64,000 bases of DNA, from positions 434,001 to 498,000 of the forward strand of contig JAXGYX010000001.1 in NCBI GenBank assembly GCA_040772065.1. Direction: 5' to 3'. Source of the DNA: JAXGYX01 sp040772065. GTDB taxonomy: Bacteria; Bacillota; Clostridia; Saccharofermentanales; Fastidiosipilaceae. Positions within the stretch are counted from its first letter, which is position 1; each line of letters opens with the position of its first letter. Of this stretch, positions 42,716 through 51,342 are shown one piece after another. The translations under genes were made by a program, and so were the position numbers. Below the pieces are notes generated by a model. The model did no database searches. It saw only the letters and a list, made by a program, of their open reading frames with translations, and was not told the origin of the DNA.

Positions 42716-44128
42716 ATGTTAATCGGTTTTCAGGCGAGGCATTTCGCGGTGTTGGACGATTTTTCGATCGGGTTCAATCCCGAATCCTGGGATTTACGAC
42801 CGGAGCGAGGTCAGGCGTCCGACACCATCTTGGCAGACTCGGTTTCGCGTCCGCTTCGATCGCTGACATCTTTTATTGGTCGAAACAGCACCGGGAAAAG
42901 CGCGGTTTTCGAGGCGTTGGATTTTATGTCCGACTGTTCGCGCTATGACCTGCCTTATGCGGCGACCTTGAAACTAAGGGCGGGTTTCAGTGAGCTGCGC
43001 ACCTATGGGTGTGAGGACAACACCACCTTGACGGCTCATTGCCTGCTCCCCGAAGCGGGTGAGATATTCAGTTGGTCGCTGACGATCGGAGCGGATTGTC
43101 ACAATCGTCCGCATATTGTAAAAGAGGAAGTGTTGGGAAGATTTTGTTCGGCTGATCTGCTTAGGCGGCTGGATCTGGAACCTTTGTTGCCTAAAATCAG
43201 ATGGCAGACCGAGGCGTATGACGATGTGCGTGTCTATTTGCGCTTGAACAATGGAACCGGAACCATCTGGACTGAAGACGGTGGAGAATCGGCGGGTGTA
43301 GCCGACCCTCGTTGGTCCGGCCTGTCGGTCTATGGGTCTTTGCTGAGCTATCCCGCGCTTGATTTGTTGTTGCGCTATGTGAGGCGCTGGTATTTTTGTC
43401 GGATCGGCACGAAATCCGCTATAAACTCTGTGGGAACGCAATACAAGGAAGGTGACATGACGCAGCTTGCCGCCGGCGGTGGGCACAAACATCTGAATAT
43501 TTATGGAAGCAATGTGCGCAATGTTTTACGCTACTTGAAGCGACAGCGGCCAAACAAGTATCAAGAGGTCATGAGAGAGATCACCCAACATATTCCGGGG
43601 CGACGCAAAATCAACTTGCGCGAAATTGAAAAAAATCCGAATGTAGGTGAGGCGAAGCTGTTTTTATTCCTTTTGATGCTGGCCGACCCCCAGCCTCGTC
43701 CGTTGATCATGATGGACAATCCGGACACCGGTCTACACCATGAAATGGTCGCCGCGCTGTCGCTTGCCATGCGGGAGACCACTGTGCGCCACTATGGAGA
43801 TGTTCAGTTGATGTTTTCCTCCCATAACACGCTGATGCTGGATATGCTGGCTCCGGAGGAGGTTTGGATTTTTCGCAAATCAATGAATGAAAATGGTGAC
43901 AAAATCGGCAGTCACGCCAACTGTGTCGCGGAATCATCGGTCGTGCGCGCGATGTATGACGAAGGGATCGGTCTGGGGTCGCTGTGGTATTCAGGCCATT
44001 TTGACAGCATTGAAGACGGTGAGGATACCGAATATTCATTGTTCGGTGAACCGGATGAGCCGTGGATAAATGTTGACAACGATCTCAATGGTGATGATTC
44101 GTCGAATTCATATATTAAATTTGAATGA
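42716..44128 (+). CDS. AAA ATPase (ABC-type/OLD-like) of a putative two-gene defence module
   Basis: A 470-residue ATPase of the RecF/SMC-like AAA_21 type. Walker A is IGRNSTGKSAVFEAL at about residue 55. A Walker B-like LIMMDNPDTGLHHEM is at about residue 332, followed by the H-loop region LMFSSHN. The C-terminal GIGLGSLWYSGHFD resembles the conserved GxLGxLWxxG tail I associate with ATPases paired to DUF4276 genes. Such ATPases act with a TOPRIM-like partner. The next gene, 10 bp downstream, is DUF4276, so the two are surely one unit. Codon use looks like the rest of the window, so no recent transfer is apparent. The anti-phage role is inferred from related gene pairs. Confidence 0.8.
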   Translation: MLIGFQARHFAVLDDFSIGFNPESWDLRPERGQASDTILADSVSRPLRSLTSFIGRNSTGKSAVFEALDFMSDCSRYDLPYAATLKLRAGFSELRTYGCEDNTTLTAHCLLPEAGEIFSWSLTIGADCHNRPHIVKEEVLGRFCSADLLRRLDLEPLLPKIRWQTEAYDDVRVYLRLNNGTGTIWTEDGGESAGVADPRWSGLSVYGSLLSYPALDLLLRYVRRWYFCRIGTKSAINSVGTQYKEGDMTQLAAGGGHKHLNIYGSNVRNVLRYLKRQRPNKYQEVMREITQHIPGRRKINLREIEKNPNVGEAKLFLFLLMLADPQPRPLIMMDNPDTGLHHEMVAALSLAMRETTVRHYGDVQLMFSSHNTLMLDMLAPEEVWIFRKSMNENGDKIGSHANCVAESSVVRAMYDEGIGLGSLWYSGHFDSIEDGEDTEYSLFGEPDEPWINVDNDLNGDDSSNSYIKFE

Positions 44129-44138
44129 TGGAGTGTGT

Positions 44139-44837
44139 ATGCTGTTGATTGAAACGTTGGTCGAGGATCGGTCCGGCAGTGTGATCATGGATCAGGTGCT
44201 GCGCAAGATGATCGCCGCTCAGCCATACCCATGGACACATCACGTGTACGCCCACCGGGGCAGTGGAAATTTTCCGCGTGACCCACGCGAAAAACCGCAG
44301 CTTGGAGAATCTGCTCTTTTGCCACTGCTCGGTGCGAAGTTGCGAGCCTACCGCAAGGCGCTGCGTGAATCTACGACTCTTTTGATTGTGGTTGTGATGG
44401 ACACCGACGATCAGCCACGCGAGTCGCTGTTTGATAAATTGTATGAGATCAGTCGGGTGGAGGCGGAGACGGTGCCGACGATCGTTGGTCTGGCGACTGA
44501 GGAAATGGAGGCCTGGATGTTGGGTGACAGGCAGGCGATTTTGACCGCCTATCCCGACGCGGACGAGGGTGTTCTGGATGACTATGAGCAAGACAGTGTG
44601 TGTGGAACCTGGGAGGTGCTATGTCATTCGATTCTGAGAGAGCAAGCGCCGCGGCTGATTGAGATTGGTTACCCGGCCGTTGGTCAATACAAATTTGAAT
44701 GGGCTCGACGGATCGCATATCACATGGATCTTGAACACAATCAATCCCCAAGTTTCAGACGTTTTCATTCCGACTTGCGCAGCGCCTTGTTGACGAACGG
44801 AGTTCAAGGAGGGAATTTTGACTTATCCATCTCCTGA
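44139..44837 (+). CDS. DUF4276 (TOPRIM-like) partner of the AAA ATPase
   Basis: A 232-residue DUF4276 protein. Conserved points are the N-terminal IETLVEDRSG (acidic motif), the DxD motif VVVMDTDDQ at about residues 86-94, and the family's EEMEAWMLGDRQAILTAYPD at about 125-144. The arrangement of one Glu followed by a DxD recalls the TOPRIM metal site. TGGAG lies six bases before the ATG at 44139; an earlier in-frame ATG at 44070 would overlap the ATPase gene. The last 20 bp overlap hemW. In many Clostridia lepA sits in front of hemW, so this pair occupies an unusual place. Biochemical activity is not established. Confidence 0.8.
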   Translation: MLLIETLVEDRSGSVIMDQVLRKMIAAQPYPWTHHVYAHRGSGNFPRDPREKPQLGESALLPLLGAKLRAYRKALRESTTLLIVVVMDTDDQPRESLFDKLYEISRVEAETVPTIVGLATEEMEAWMLGDRQAILTAYPDADEGVLDDYEQDSVCGTWEVLCHSILREQAPRLIEIGYPAVGQYKFEWARRIAYHMDLEHNQSPSFRRFHSDLRSALLTNGVQGGNFDLSIS

Positions 44838-46035
44838 TGCCGCTTATATTCATCTACCTTTTTGTTTGCGAAAATGTGGCTATTGTGATTTTGTCTCATT
44901 CAGTGGTGAAGAGCGGCGAATTGAGGCCTATATCAAGGCGCTTCAAACTGAGATCAGTCGGGTGTTAAAGGCCACCGCGGAAAGCCCGCGTCGCGAAAAA
45001 GGTGGATTGCGGCCGTTGCGTTCGGTCTATTTTGGCGGAGGCACGCCAAACGTTGTTCCCGCCAACTATCTGATCGCCATCTTAAACGGATTGAAACAGT
45101 ATCCGGGTGTGACGGAAGACGCGGAAATAACAGTGGAGGCAAACCCTGCGGCGGCGTGCGACGAGTGGTTGAAGCAGTTGAGGATGGCAGGCTTCAATCG
45201 ATTGAGCATTGGTTTACAGGCGGCTCAGCCAAAGCTGCTGAGGTTTTTGGGCAGGCTTCACAGTTGTGAGGAGTTCGTCCGGTTTGTCCGTGCGGCGAAA
45301 TCTTGGGGCTGGAGTGATATCAGCGGTGACATCATGTTAGGCTTGCCGGACCAGTCCGTGGCTGACGTGCTTGAAACCTTGGATGTCATGTTGAATGAAG
45401 GGGTGCCTCATATTTCGTTTTACTCTCTGATCATTGAGCCGGACACTCCGTTTTGGACTCTTTTCGCAAGTCCGGCCGGACAAAAAATGTTGCCGGACGA
45501 TGAGACTGAGCGTGCCCTTTATCATGCGGCGGCGCGTCATTTGGAACGTCACGGCCTTAGACAATATGAAATCAGCAATGCCGCGCAGCCCGGTTTTGAG
45601 TCTCGCCATAATTTAACTTATTGGAACGCGGCTTCATACTATGGATTTGGCTGCGGAGCACATTCGTATATTGACGGAGTTCGCTATTCAAACACCAACG
45701 ATCTGCTGCGGTACTTAGATTATTACATCGACCGCGGACTATCCAAGGATGAAACTCGGGAAGGAGAGATAGAGCGATCGATTGATCGTGTCGTCGAAGA
45801 GATCATCGATCGAAGAGAAGCCATGAAAGAGTTTTTTCTGTTGGGTCTGCGCATCAGGACGGGCGTTGGCCGCGCTGAATTTCAAGAGCGTTTTGGTGTG
45901 CCCGTGCCACCTGATCTGGGCGCTGAATTGAGGCGCCTGTGCGCGGCCGGCTTGCTTGAGCATCAGGCTGATCGCTATTTCCTGACCGATTTGGGTATGG
46001 ATTTGGCGAATCAAGTATTTATGTCTTTTATCTGA
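44818..46035 (+). CDS. hemW: Radical SAM heme chaperone HemW
   Basis: HemW is related to oxygen-independent coproporphyrinogen III oxidase but is thought to hand heme to target proteins. The 405-residue protein has the radical SAM motif CLRKCGYC (CxxxCxxC) in AYIHLPFCLRKCGYCDF and the HemN-like GGGTP segment. The C-terminal domain is complete. The start is TTG, with CAAGGAGGG five to six bases before it, and the gene overlaps the DUF4276 gene by 20 bp. It lacks the extra N-terminal cysteine of true HemN, so I call HemW. Upstream of hrcA as in many Gram-positives. Confidence 0.92.
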   Translation: MTYPSPDAAYIHLPFCLRKCGYCDFVSFSGEERRIEAYIKALQTEISRVLKATAESPRREKGGLRPLRSVYFGGGTPNVVPANYLIAILNGLKQYPGVTEDAEITVEANPAAACDEWLKQLRMAGFNRLSIGLQAAQPKLLRFLGRLHSCEEFVRFVRAAKSWGWSDISGDIMLGLPDQSVADVLETLDVMLNEGVPHISFYSLIIEPDTPFWTLFASPAGQKMLPDDETERALYHAAARHLERHGLRQYEISNAAQPGFESRHNLTYWNAASYYGFGCGAHSYIDGVRYSNTNDLLRYLDYYIDRGLSKDETREGEIERSIDRVVEEIIDRREAMKEFFLLGLRIRTGVGRAEFQERFGVPVPPDLGAELRRLCAAGLLEHQADRYFLTDLGMDLANQVFMSFI

Positions 46036-46094
46036 TTACCATTGAGCAAATTCCACTATTCATGAAACGTTCATCAATTCAACATTGATATTCA

Positions 46095-46123
46095 TTGACT
46101 AATGTCAAATGAGGTGGTAAATT
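46095..46123 (+). promoter_or_regulatory. Promoter of the hrcA heat-shock operon
   Basis: TTGACT (46095-46100), a 17-bp spacer and TAAATT (46118-46123), with TG at the extended -10 position (TGGTAAATT). It is directly upstream of CIRCE. Confidence 0.85.
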
Positions 46124-46127
46124 AACG

Positions 46128-46154
46128 TTAGCACTCCGAAGAAATGAGTGCTAA
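46128..46154. promoter_or_regulatory. CIRCE operator (HrcA binding site)
   Basis: The exact consensus TTAGCACTC-N9-GAGTGCTAA. It lies just after the -10 element and before hrcA, so HrcA represses its own operon when unfolded protein is scarce. Confidence 0.98.
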
Positions 46155-46230
46155 TTATTTGAAAATCGGCCTTTTGGCTTTTTTGTGGAAAAGACTTTTA
46201 TTTATATTAATTAATGGTGAGGAGGTTGAC

Positions 46231-47355
46231 ATGTCACTGGACGGACGAAAAAGTGTAATATTAAAAGCTGTCGTGGATGACTATATCGCGACCGCCGAGC
46301 CGGTCGGCTCCAAAAGTATTGTCACACGTCATAATTTAAATCTTAGTTCGGCGACGGTGCGTAATATTTTAGCGGAGCTCGAGAAACAAGGTTACCTGAT
46401 GCAACCTCACACGTCAGCTGGGCGGATTCCCACCGATGAGGGATATCGGGCCTATGTCGACTCGTTGATGACGTTGACTGATTTACCGGAGGACGAAAAA
46501 ACGCGGATGGAGAATGAGCTGAACGATGTGTTCAGTGGATTTAAGCCGATTCTGCGAAAAACAGCGGAGCTGCTTTCCGAAACAACCGGTTACGCGGCGC
46601 TGGCGGTCGCGCCCCATTCCAAAGACTCCATTTTGCGACAATTGAAAATTTTGATGATCGAACCCGGCCGCGCCTTGATTGTCGTGGTTGTTAGTGGCGG
46701 ACTGGTTAAAAACCGCATGGCGCGCGTGCCGAACATGTTCACACTGGAGCAGTTGATTGAGATCGCCAACACTGTCGAACAAGGTCTTCAGGGCAAACGT
46801 CTGAGCGACATCACAATGGTGACGGTGGAAACAAGCGCGTATTCGATTGAGCTGCCGGACAGTTTGTTGAATCAAGTATTGTATGAAGCCTATGTTTCAA
46901 TCAAACAGGCGGAGAATTTGGAGACGTACACCAACGGAATCACCAATTTGTTTCAGCATCCGGAATTCCGCAATGTTGATCGAGCCATGAATGTGATGGA
47001 CACGTTGACTAAAAATGGTGGTATGGTGGTCGGTATGTTGGCGGATCGGGCGAGTGCCCGGCCGGCGGCTGAGACGGTGACTGAAGAGCATTCCGATCTG
47101 TCGATCGAGGCCGAAGGTCGCAAAGCCTACCCGGATTATTTTATGATCCGAATTGGACAGGAGATCGCGATTGAGACGCTCGAGGACTGTAGTTTTATCA
47201 CCACGACCTACCGGCTGGGCGATCAGCTATTGGGTGATATCAGTCTGATCGGTCCCAAGCGCATGAACTACGATGACGTGATTAGCAGGATTCGTTTTGT
47301 TCGTTATGAAATACAGCAATCACTGCCGTCCGAGCCAATTGAAACTGACAGTTGA
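46231..47355 (+). CDS. hrcA: Heat-inducible transcription repressor HrcA
   Basis: HrcA binds CIRCE and represses chaperone genes; GroEL keeps it active. The 374-residue protein has an N-terminal winged helix (SLDGRKSVILKAVVDDYI, with SSATVRNILAELEKQGYL as recognition helix) and the conserved QPHTSAGRIPTDEGYRAYVDSL. The start at 46231 follows GGTGAGGAGG by six bases and gives the usual family N-terminus; an earlier ATG at 46144 lies within CIRCE. It is the first gene of the operon with grpE, dnaK and dnaJ. Confidence 0.96.
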   Translation: MSLDGRKSVILKAVVDDYIATAEPVGSKSIVTRHNLNLSSATVRNILAELEKQGYLMQPHTSAGRIPTDEGYRAYVDSLMTLTDLPEDEKTRMENELNDVFSGFKPILRKTAELLSETTGYAALAVAPHSKDSILRQLKILMIEPGRALIVVVVSGGLVKNRMARVPNMFTLEQLIEIANTVEQGLQGKRLSDITMVTVETSAYSIELPDSLLNQVLYEAYVSIKQAENLETYTNGITNLFQHPEFRNVDRAMNVMDTLTKNGGMVVGMLADRASARPAAETVTEEHSDLSIEAEGRKAYPDYFMIRIGQEIAIETLEDCSFITTTYRLGDQLLGDISLIGPKRMNYDDVISRIRFVRYEIQQSLPSEPIETDS

Positions 47356-47435
47356 TGACTCAACGGCGCCAATGGAGTAAATCGAGGCCGCGAATACGCG
47401 AATAAATAAATCAATCACCGGAAGGAGAACAGTAT

Positions 47436-48062
47436 ATGAAGAAAGAGCCAAAGAGAAGTGAACGGGAAGATCAGCCGGAAGTTGGCGAGGTTGTGACAGA
47501 GGAGCCTGCGTTGGATTCCGTTTCGGAAGAAACGGAGCGGACGGACACCCTCGACGAGGAGAACCGCTCGGAGAACCGCGAGGATGACGAACCGGAGACT
47601 GTCGAGTCTGAAACCGAACAACTTCGGATGGAGCTCTGCCAGCTGTCAGACAAGCACATGCGGCTGATGGCGGAATATGACAATTTTCGCAGGCGTACCC
47701 GACAGGAGAAAGAGGCGCTCTACGCTGACTCGGTAATAGATGTGGTCACCGATTGGCTGCCGGTGATTGACAACCTGGAACGCGCGCTTGCGGCAGCCGG
47801 GCAAGTTGAGGAAAATGACGTGATCGCGCAATTTCGACAAGGTGTCGAGATGGTGCTGAAGCAAGCTTGTGACACGCTGAATAAAGAAGGTGTGAAAAAA
47901 ATTGAGGCTTTGGGTCAAACCTTTGATCCGAATCTGCACTCGGCGGTTTTGCATATAGATGATGAGGCGTATGGGGAGCAGGAGATCGTTGAAGAATTGG
48001 AGACAGGCTATATTCGCGGTGACCGTGTGATTAGACACAGCATAGTCAAAGTGGCGAATTAG
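47436..48062 (+). CDS. grpE: DnaK nucleotide-exchange factor GrpE
   Basis: GrpE releases ADP from DnaK. The 208-residue protein has a Glu/Asp-rich disordered N-terminus (about residues 1-60), a long dimerisation helix (about 60-110, MRLMAEYDNFRRRTRQEKE), and the C-terminal beta domain with EGVKKIEALGQTFDPNLHSAV. AAGGAG precedes the ATG by 9 bp. It follows hrcA by 80 bp and precedes dnaK by 83 bp. Its acidic head (about 40% Glu plus Asp) is longer than in E. coli. Confidence 0.95.
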   Translation: MKKEPKRSEREDQPEVGEVVTEEPALDSVSEETERTDTLDEENRSENREDDEPETVESETEQLRMELCQLSDKHMRLMAEYDNFRRRTRQEKEALYADSVIDVVTDWLPVIDNLERALAAAGQVEENDVIAQFRQGVEMVLKQACDTLNKEGVKKIEALGQTFDPNLHSAVLHIDDEAYGEQEIVEELETGYIRGDRVIRHSIVKVAN

Positions 48063-48145
48063 CTGAATGGCCCGACTCACAGACCATAAAAATCGAAATA
48101 GCGGATAGCTTTTAAATAATTTTTGATAATCAGGAGGAAAATAAT

Positions 48146-49984
48146 ATGGCTAAGGTAATTGGAATTGACTTGGGAACCACGAATTCATGTGTTGCGGTGC
48201 TGGAGGGCGGAGAGCCAATCGTCATACCCAACCCCGAGGGTAATCGCACAACACCTTCGGTGGTGGCGTTCACCAAAGATGGGGAACGGCTGGTTGGACA
48301 GGTCGCAAAACGTCAGGCTGTGACCAATCCGGATCGGACCATTCAGTCGATCAAACGTGAGATGGGCAGCTCTTATAAAGTTGACATTGATGGAAAAACT
48401 TATTCGCCACAGGAAATCTCTGCGATGGTTTTACAAAAAATGAAAACCGACGCCGAGGCGTACCTGGGTGACACCGTGCAGCAGGCGGTCATCACCGTGC
48501 CGGCTTATTTTAGCGACTCTCAGCGTCAGGCGACGCATGACGCCGGAAAGATCGCCGGCCTGGAAGTGTTGCGTATCATCAACGAGCCGACCGCGGCGGC
48601 GCTCGCTTATGGACTGGATAAGGAAGAGGACCAGAACATTGTTGTTTTTGACCTGGGCGGCGGCACCTTTGACGTCTCGATCCTGGAAATCGGCGACGGC
48701 GTGTTCCAAGTGTTGGCCACCAACGGCAACAATCGTTTGGGTGGCGATGATTTTGACCAAAGAATCGTGAACTGGATGATCGAAGAATTCAAAAAGGATC
48801 AGGGTATCGATTTGAATCAGGATCGCATGGCCATGCAACGTCTTAGAGACGCGGCCGAGAAGGCGAAGATCGAGCTGTCCGGCGTCACCACCACGAATAT
48901 CAATCTGCCTTATATCACCGCTGACGCGACCGGTACAAAACATCTGGACTTGACTTTGACAAAAGCGAAGTTCGATGAATTGACCGCGGACCTGGTGGAA
49001 ACCAGCATGGTTCCGTTGCGCAGTGCGATGAGCGACTCCGGACTGGACAAAGACGCGATCTCCAAAATCTTGCTGGTCGGTGGTTCGACCCGCGTGCCCG
49101 CGGTCCAGGAAGCTGTCAAGGCGTTTTTCGGCAAAGAGCCGTTTAAGGGACTCAACCCGGATGAGTGTGTGGCGATGGGTGCCGCGATTCAAGCGGGTGT
49201 GCTGGTTGGAGATGTCGATGATCTGCTGTTGCTCGACGTCACTCCGCTCTCATTGGGAATTGAGACGCTGGGTGGCATCTGCACCCGCCTGATCGAGCGC
49301 AACACCACCATCCCGACAAAAAAGAGTCAAGTTTTCTCAACCGCAGCGGATAATCAGACCCAAGTCGAGATTCATGTCCTGCAAGGTGAGCGTGAATTCG
49401 CTCGCGACAACAAATCTTTGGCGCACTTTGTGTTGGATGGCATCGCGCCCGCTCCACGAGGCGTCCCACAGATCGAAGTTACCTTCGATATCGACGCCAA
49501 TGGCATTGTCAACGTGGCGGCCAAGGACACCGGTACCGGTAAAGAGCAAAAGATTCAGATTAAAGCGTCAACCAAGTTAAGCGATGACGAGATCGACCGC
49601 GCGGTCCGTGACGCGGAGAAATACGCCGAAGAGGACAAGCGGACCAAAGAGAAAATCGAAGCGAAGAACACGGCCGAGTCCACGATATATACCGCCGAAA
49701 AAACAATGAAGGATTTGGCTGACCAACTGACCGATCAGGAGAAGACCAACATCGAGACCGCGGTGACAAAGCTGAAAGGCAGCATCAGCGCGGACAATAT
49801 GGATGAGATCAAAGCGGACACTGAGGAATTACAAAAAGCGACCTACGCGGTAAGCGAGCGGTTGTATCAACAAAGCGCCGAACAGCCACAAGATGGCGCC
49901 AATGTGGATCCGCAGGCGGATCAGGGACCGGCTCCGGGAGGAACCTATGAGGCGGATTTCAAGGATGCCGGCGGCGATGAGTAA
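48146..49984 (+). CDS. dnaK: Chaperone DnaK (Hsp70)
   Basis: ATP-driven folding chaperone. The 612-residue protein begins KVIGIDLGTTNSCVAVLEGG and contains the phosphate-binding VVFDLGGGTFDVSIL, the linker and the substrate-binding domain. It keeps the lid (EDKRTKEKIEAKNTAES) and ends in an acidic Gly/Asp tail. It lacks the insertion in lobe IB typical of Gram-negative Hsp70, as usual in Bacillota. CAGGAGG lies 6 bp before the ATG. Third gene of the HrcA-controlled operon; a hairpin separates it from dnaJ. Confidence 0.97.
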   Translation: MAKVIGIDLGTTNSCVAVLEGGEPIVIPNPEGNRTTPSVVAFTKDGERLVGQVAKRQAVTNPDRTIQSIKREMGSSYKVDIDGKTYSPQEISAMVLQKMKTDAEAYLGDTVQQAVITVPAYFSDSQRQATHDAGKIAGLEVLRIINEPTAAALAYGLDKEEDQNIVVFDLGGGTFDVSILEIGDGVFQVLATNGNNRLGGDDFDQRIVNWMIEEFKKDQGIDLNQDRMAMQRLRDAAEKAKIELSGVTTTNINLPYITADATGTKHLDLTLTKAKFDELTADLVETSMVPLRSAMSDSGLDKDAISKILLVGGSTRVPAVQEAVKAFFGKEPFKGLNPDECVAMGAAIQAGVLVGDVDDLLLLDVTPLSLGIETLGGICTRLIERNTTIPTKKSQVFSTAADNQTQVEIHVLQGEREFARDNKSLAHFVLDGIAPAPRGVPQIEVTFDIDANGIVNVAAKDTGTGKEQKIQIKASTKLSDDEIDRAVRDAEKYAEEDKRTKEKIEAKNTAESTIYTAEKTMKDLADQLTDQEKTNIETAVTKLKGSISADNMDEIKADTEELQKATYAVSERLYQQSAEQPQDGANVDPQADQGPAPGGTYEADFKDAGGDE

Positions 49985-50062
49985 GATGGTTGAAGGTGAA
50001 TTGATCCACGCCTGACAGTTGGCTGAACTGTTCAACTTATGTATGATTTACTGTATGAAAAA

Positions 50063-50090
50063 CATACCCGTCCGTTCGCGGACGGGTATG
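50063..50090 (+). other. 12-bp UUCG hairpin between dnaK and dnaJ
   Basis: CATACCCGTCCG and CGGACGGGTATG pair perfectly around a UUCG tetraloop (50075-50078), an unusually stable fold. No U-run follows, so it is more likely a partial terminator or an mRNA stabiliser than a full stop, and could lower DnaJ relative to DnaK. Confidence 0.8.
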
Positions 50091-50126
50091 CGCTTGTAAC
50101 TGATTGGCATCAACCAGGAGGTCCAT

Positions 50127-51260
50127 GTGGCAGAAAAAAGAGATTACTACGAGGTGCTGGGGGTCGCGAAAAACTGTGGCGAAGATGAGTTGAAGAAGGC
50201 TTATCGCAAGCTGGCGAAACAATATCATCCCGACCTTCATCCGGGCGATCACGCGGCCGAGGAAAAATTTAAAGAAATCAATGAGGCTTACGGTGTGTTA
50301 AGCGACCCGCAAAAACGTCAACAGTACGACCAATTTGGTTTCGCGGGCGCCAGCGGACAAGGTTTTGGTGATTTCAGCGCCGCGGACTTCGGCTTTGATT
50401 TCAGTGATATCCTGAATCAGTTTTTCGGTGGTGGTTTTGGTGGCGGAGGCGCGGCGAATCGCAATGCCCCGAGACGTGGCGCGGATATGAAGTATCGAAT
50501 GACGCTGGAGTTTATGGAAGCCGCCTTTGGCACGGAACGCGACATCACGATCAATCGTGAAGACTTGTGTGATACTTGCGGAGGCAGCGGTGCGAAGGCC
50601 GGCACTCAGCCTGAAACCTGTTCCAAATGTCATGGAAGTGGAACCATTCAAACAAAACGCCAGACGATTTTTGGAGTGTCAATGGTGCAAAGCGCCTGTG
50701 ACCAATGTGGTGGAACCGGCAAAATCATCAAGGAAGCTTGTGATGTTTGCCACGGCGCCGGCCGCAGACACGTGCGTAAGAAGCTGCATGTCAAAGTCCC
50801 CGCCGGTATCAATGAGAACGAGATGCTCAGCTTGAGAGGGGAAGGTGAAGCCGGTTATAACGGTGGCCCTCCGGGTGATTTGTACATTGAGATAAGTATA
50901 AAATCTCATCCCGTTTTCACGCGTAGAGGCTACAACACTTATTGTGAAGTGCCGATCACCTTCGCTCAGGCGGCGCTGGGGGGTGAAATTGAGATCCCGA
51001 CCATTGATGGCACTGTGAAGCATATCATCAAGGAAGGCACCCAGCCGGGTGACATCGTGACGCTGGGTGGCAAAGGCATCCCGGTGATCCGCCGCCAGGG
51101 ACAACGAGGAGATCACGTTGTCACTTTGAATCTTGAAGTTCCCAGATACCTGTCTGAAGAGCAGAAGGATAAGATTCGTGATTTTGATGACTCATGCTGT
51201 GAGAAAAACTATCAAAAAAGAGGGAGTTTCTTCAGCAAATTGAAGGACCTGTTCAACTGA
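50127..51260 (+). CDS. dnaJ: Chaperone DnaJ (Hsp40)
   Basis: DnaK co-chaperone. The 377-residue protein has the J domain with HPD (YHPDLHPGD), a Gly/Phe-rich linker, four zinc-finger repeats CDTCGGSG, CSKCHGSG, CDQCGGTG and CDVCHGAG, and the C-terminal substrate domain. The start is GTG with CAGGAGG six bases upstream; an ATG two bases earlier is out of frame. Last chaperone gene of the operon and followed by a terminator, unlike the separate cysteine-tailed J protein at 40246. Confidence 0.96.
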   Translation: MAEKRDYYEVLGVAKNCGEDELKKAYRKLAKQYHPDLHPGDHAAEEKFKEINEAYGVLSDPQKRQQYDQFGFAGASGQGFGDFSAADFGFDFSDILNQFFGGGFGGGGAANRNAPRRGADMKYRMTLEFMEAAFGTERDITINREDLCDTCGGSGAKAGTQPETCSKCHGSGTIQTKRQTIFGVSMVQSACDQCGGTGKIIKEACDVCHGAGRRHVRKKLHVKVPAGINENEMLSLRGEGEAGYNGGPPGDLYIEISIKSHPVFTRRGYNTYCEVPITFAQAALGGEIEIPTIDGTVKHIIKEGTQPGDIVTLGGKGIPVIRRQGQRGDHVVTLNLEVPRYLSEEQKDKIRDFDDSCCEKNYQKRGSFFSKLKDLFN

Positions 51261-51276
51261 ATGCCATGTGCGAAAT

Positions 51277-51308
51277 CGCGTCACTAAATAGTGCGGCGGA
51301 TTTTTTGT
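51277..51308 (+). terminator. Terminator of the dnaK-dnaJ operon
   Basis: CGCGTCACTA (51277-51286) pairs with TAGTGCGGCG (51289-51298) with a 2x2 internal mismatch, followed by GATTTTTTG. It explains why prmA should start after it. Confidence 0.7.
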
Positions 51309-51342
51309 GTGGCTGAGTTGGTGGAACGAGTTGGAGAACAAG

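Noticed and set aside
42716..44837. Recent horizontal transfer of the AAA/DUF4276 pair
   Set aside because: Base composition and codon choice look like the neighbours, and no repeats, integrase or att-like sequences flank it. It may be old or resident.
48431..49192. A 253-codon open frame antisense to dnaK
   Set aside because: Shadow of the highly biased dnaK codons; antisense of a perfectly conserved gene.
51307..51342. A GTG-started extension of prmA
   Set aside because: It lies in the U-run of the dnaJ terminator and has no RBS, whereas TTGGAG precedes the ATG at 51343 correctly.
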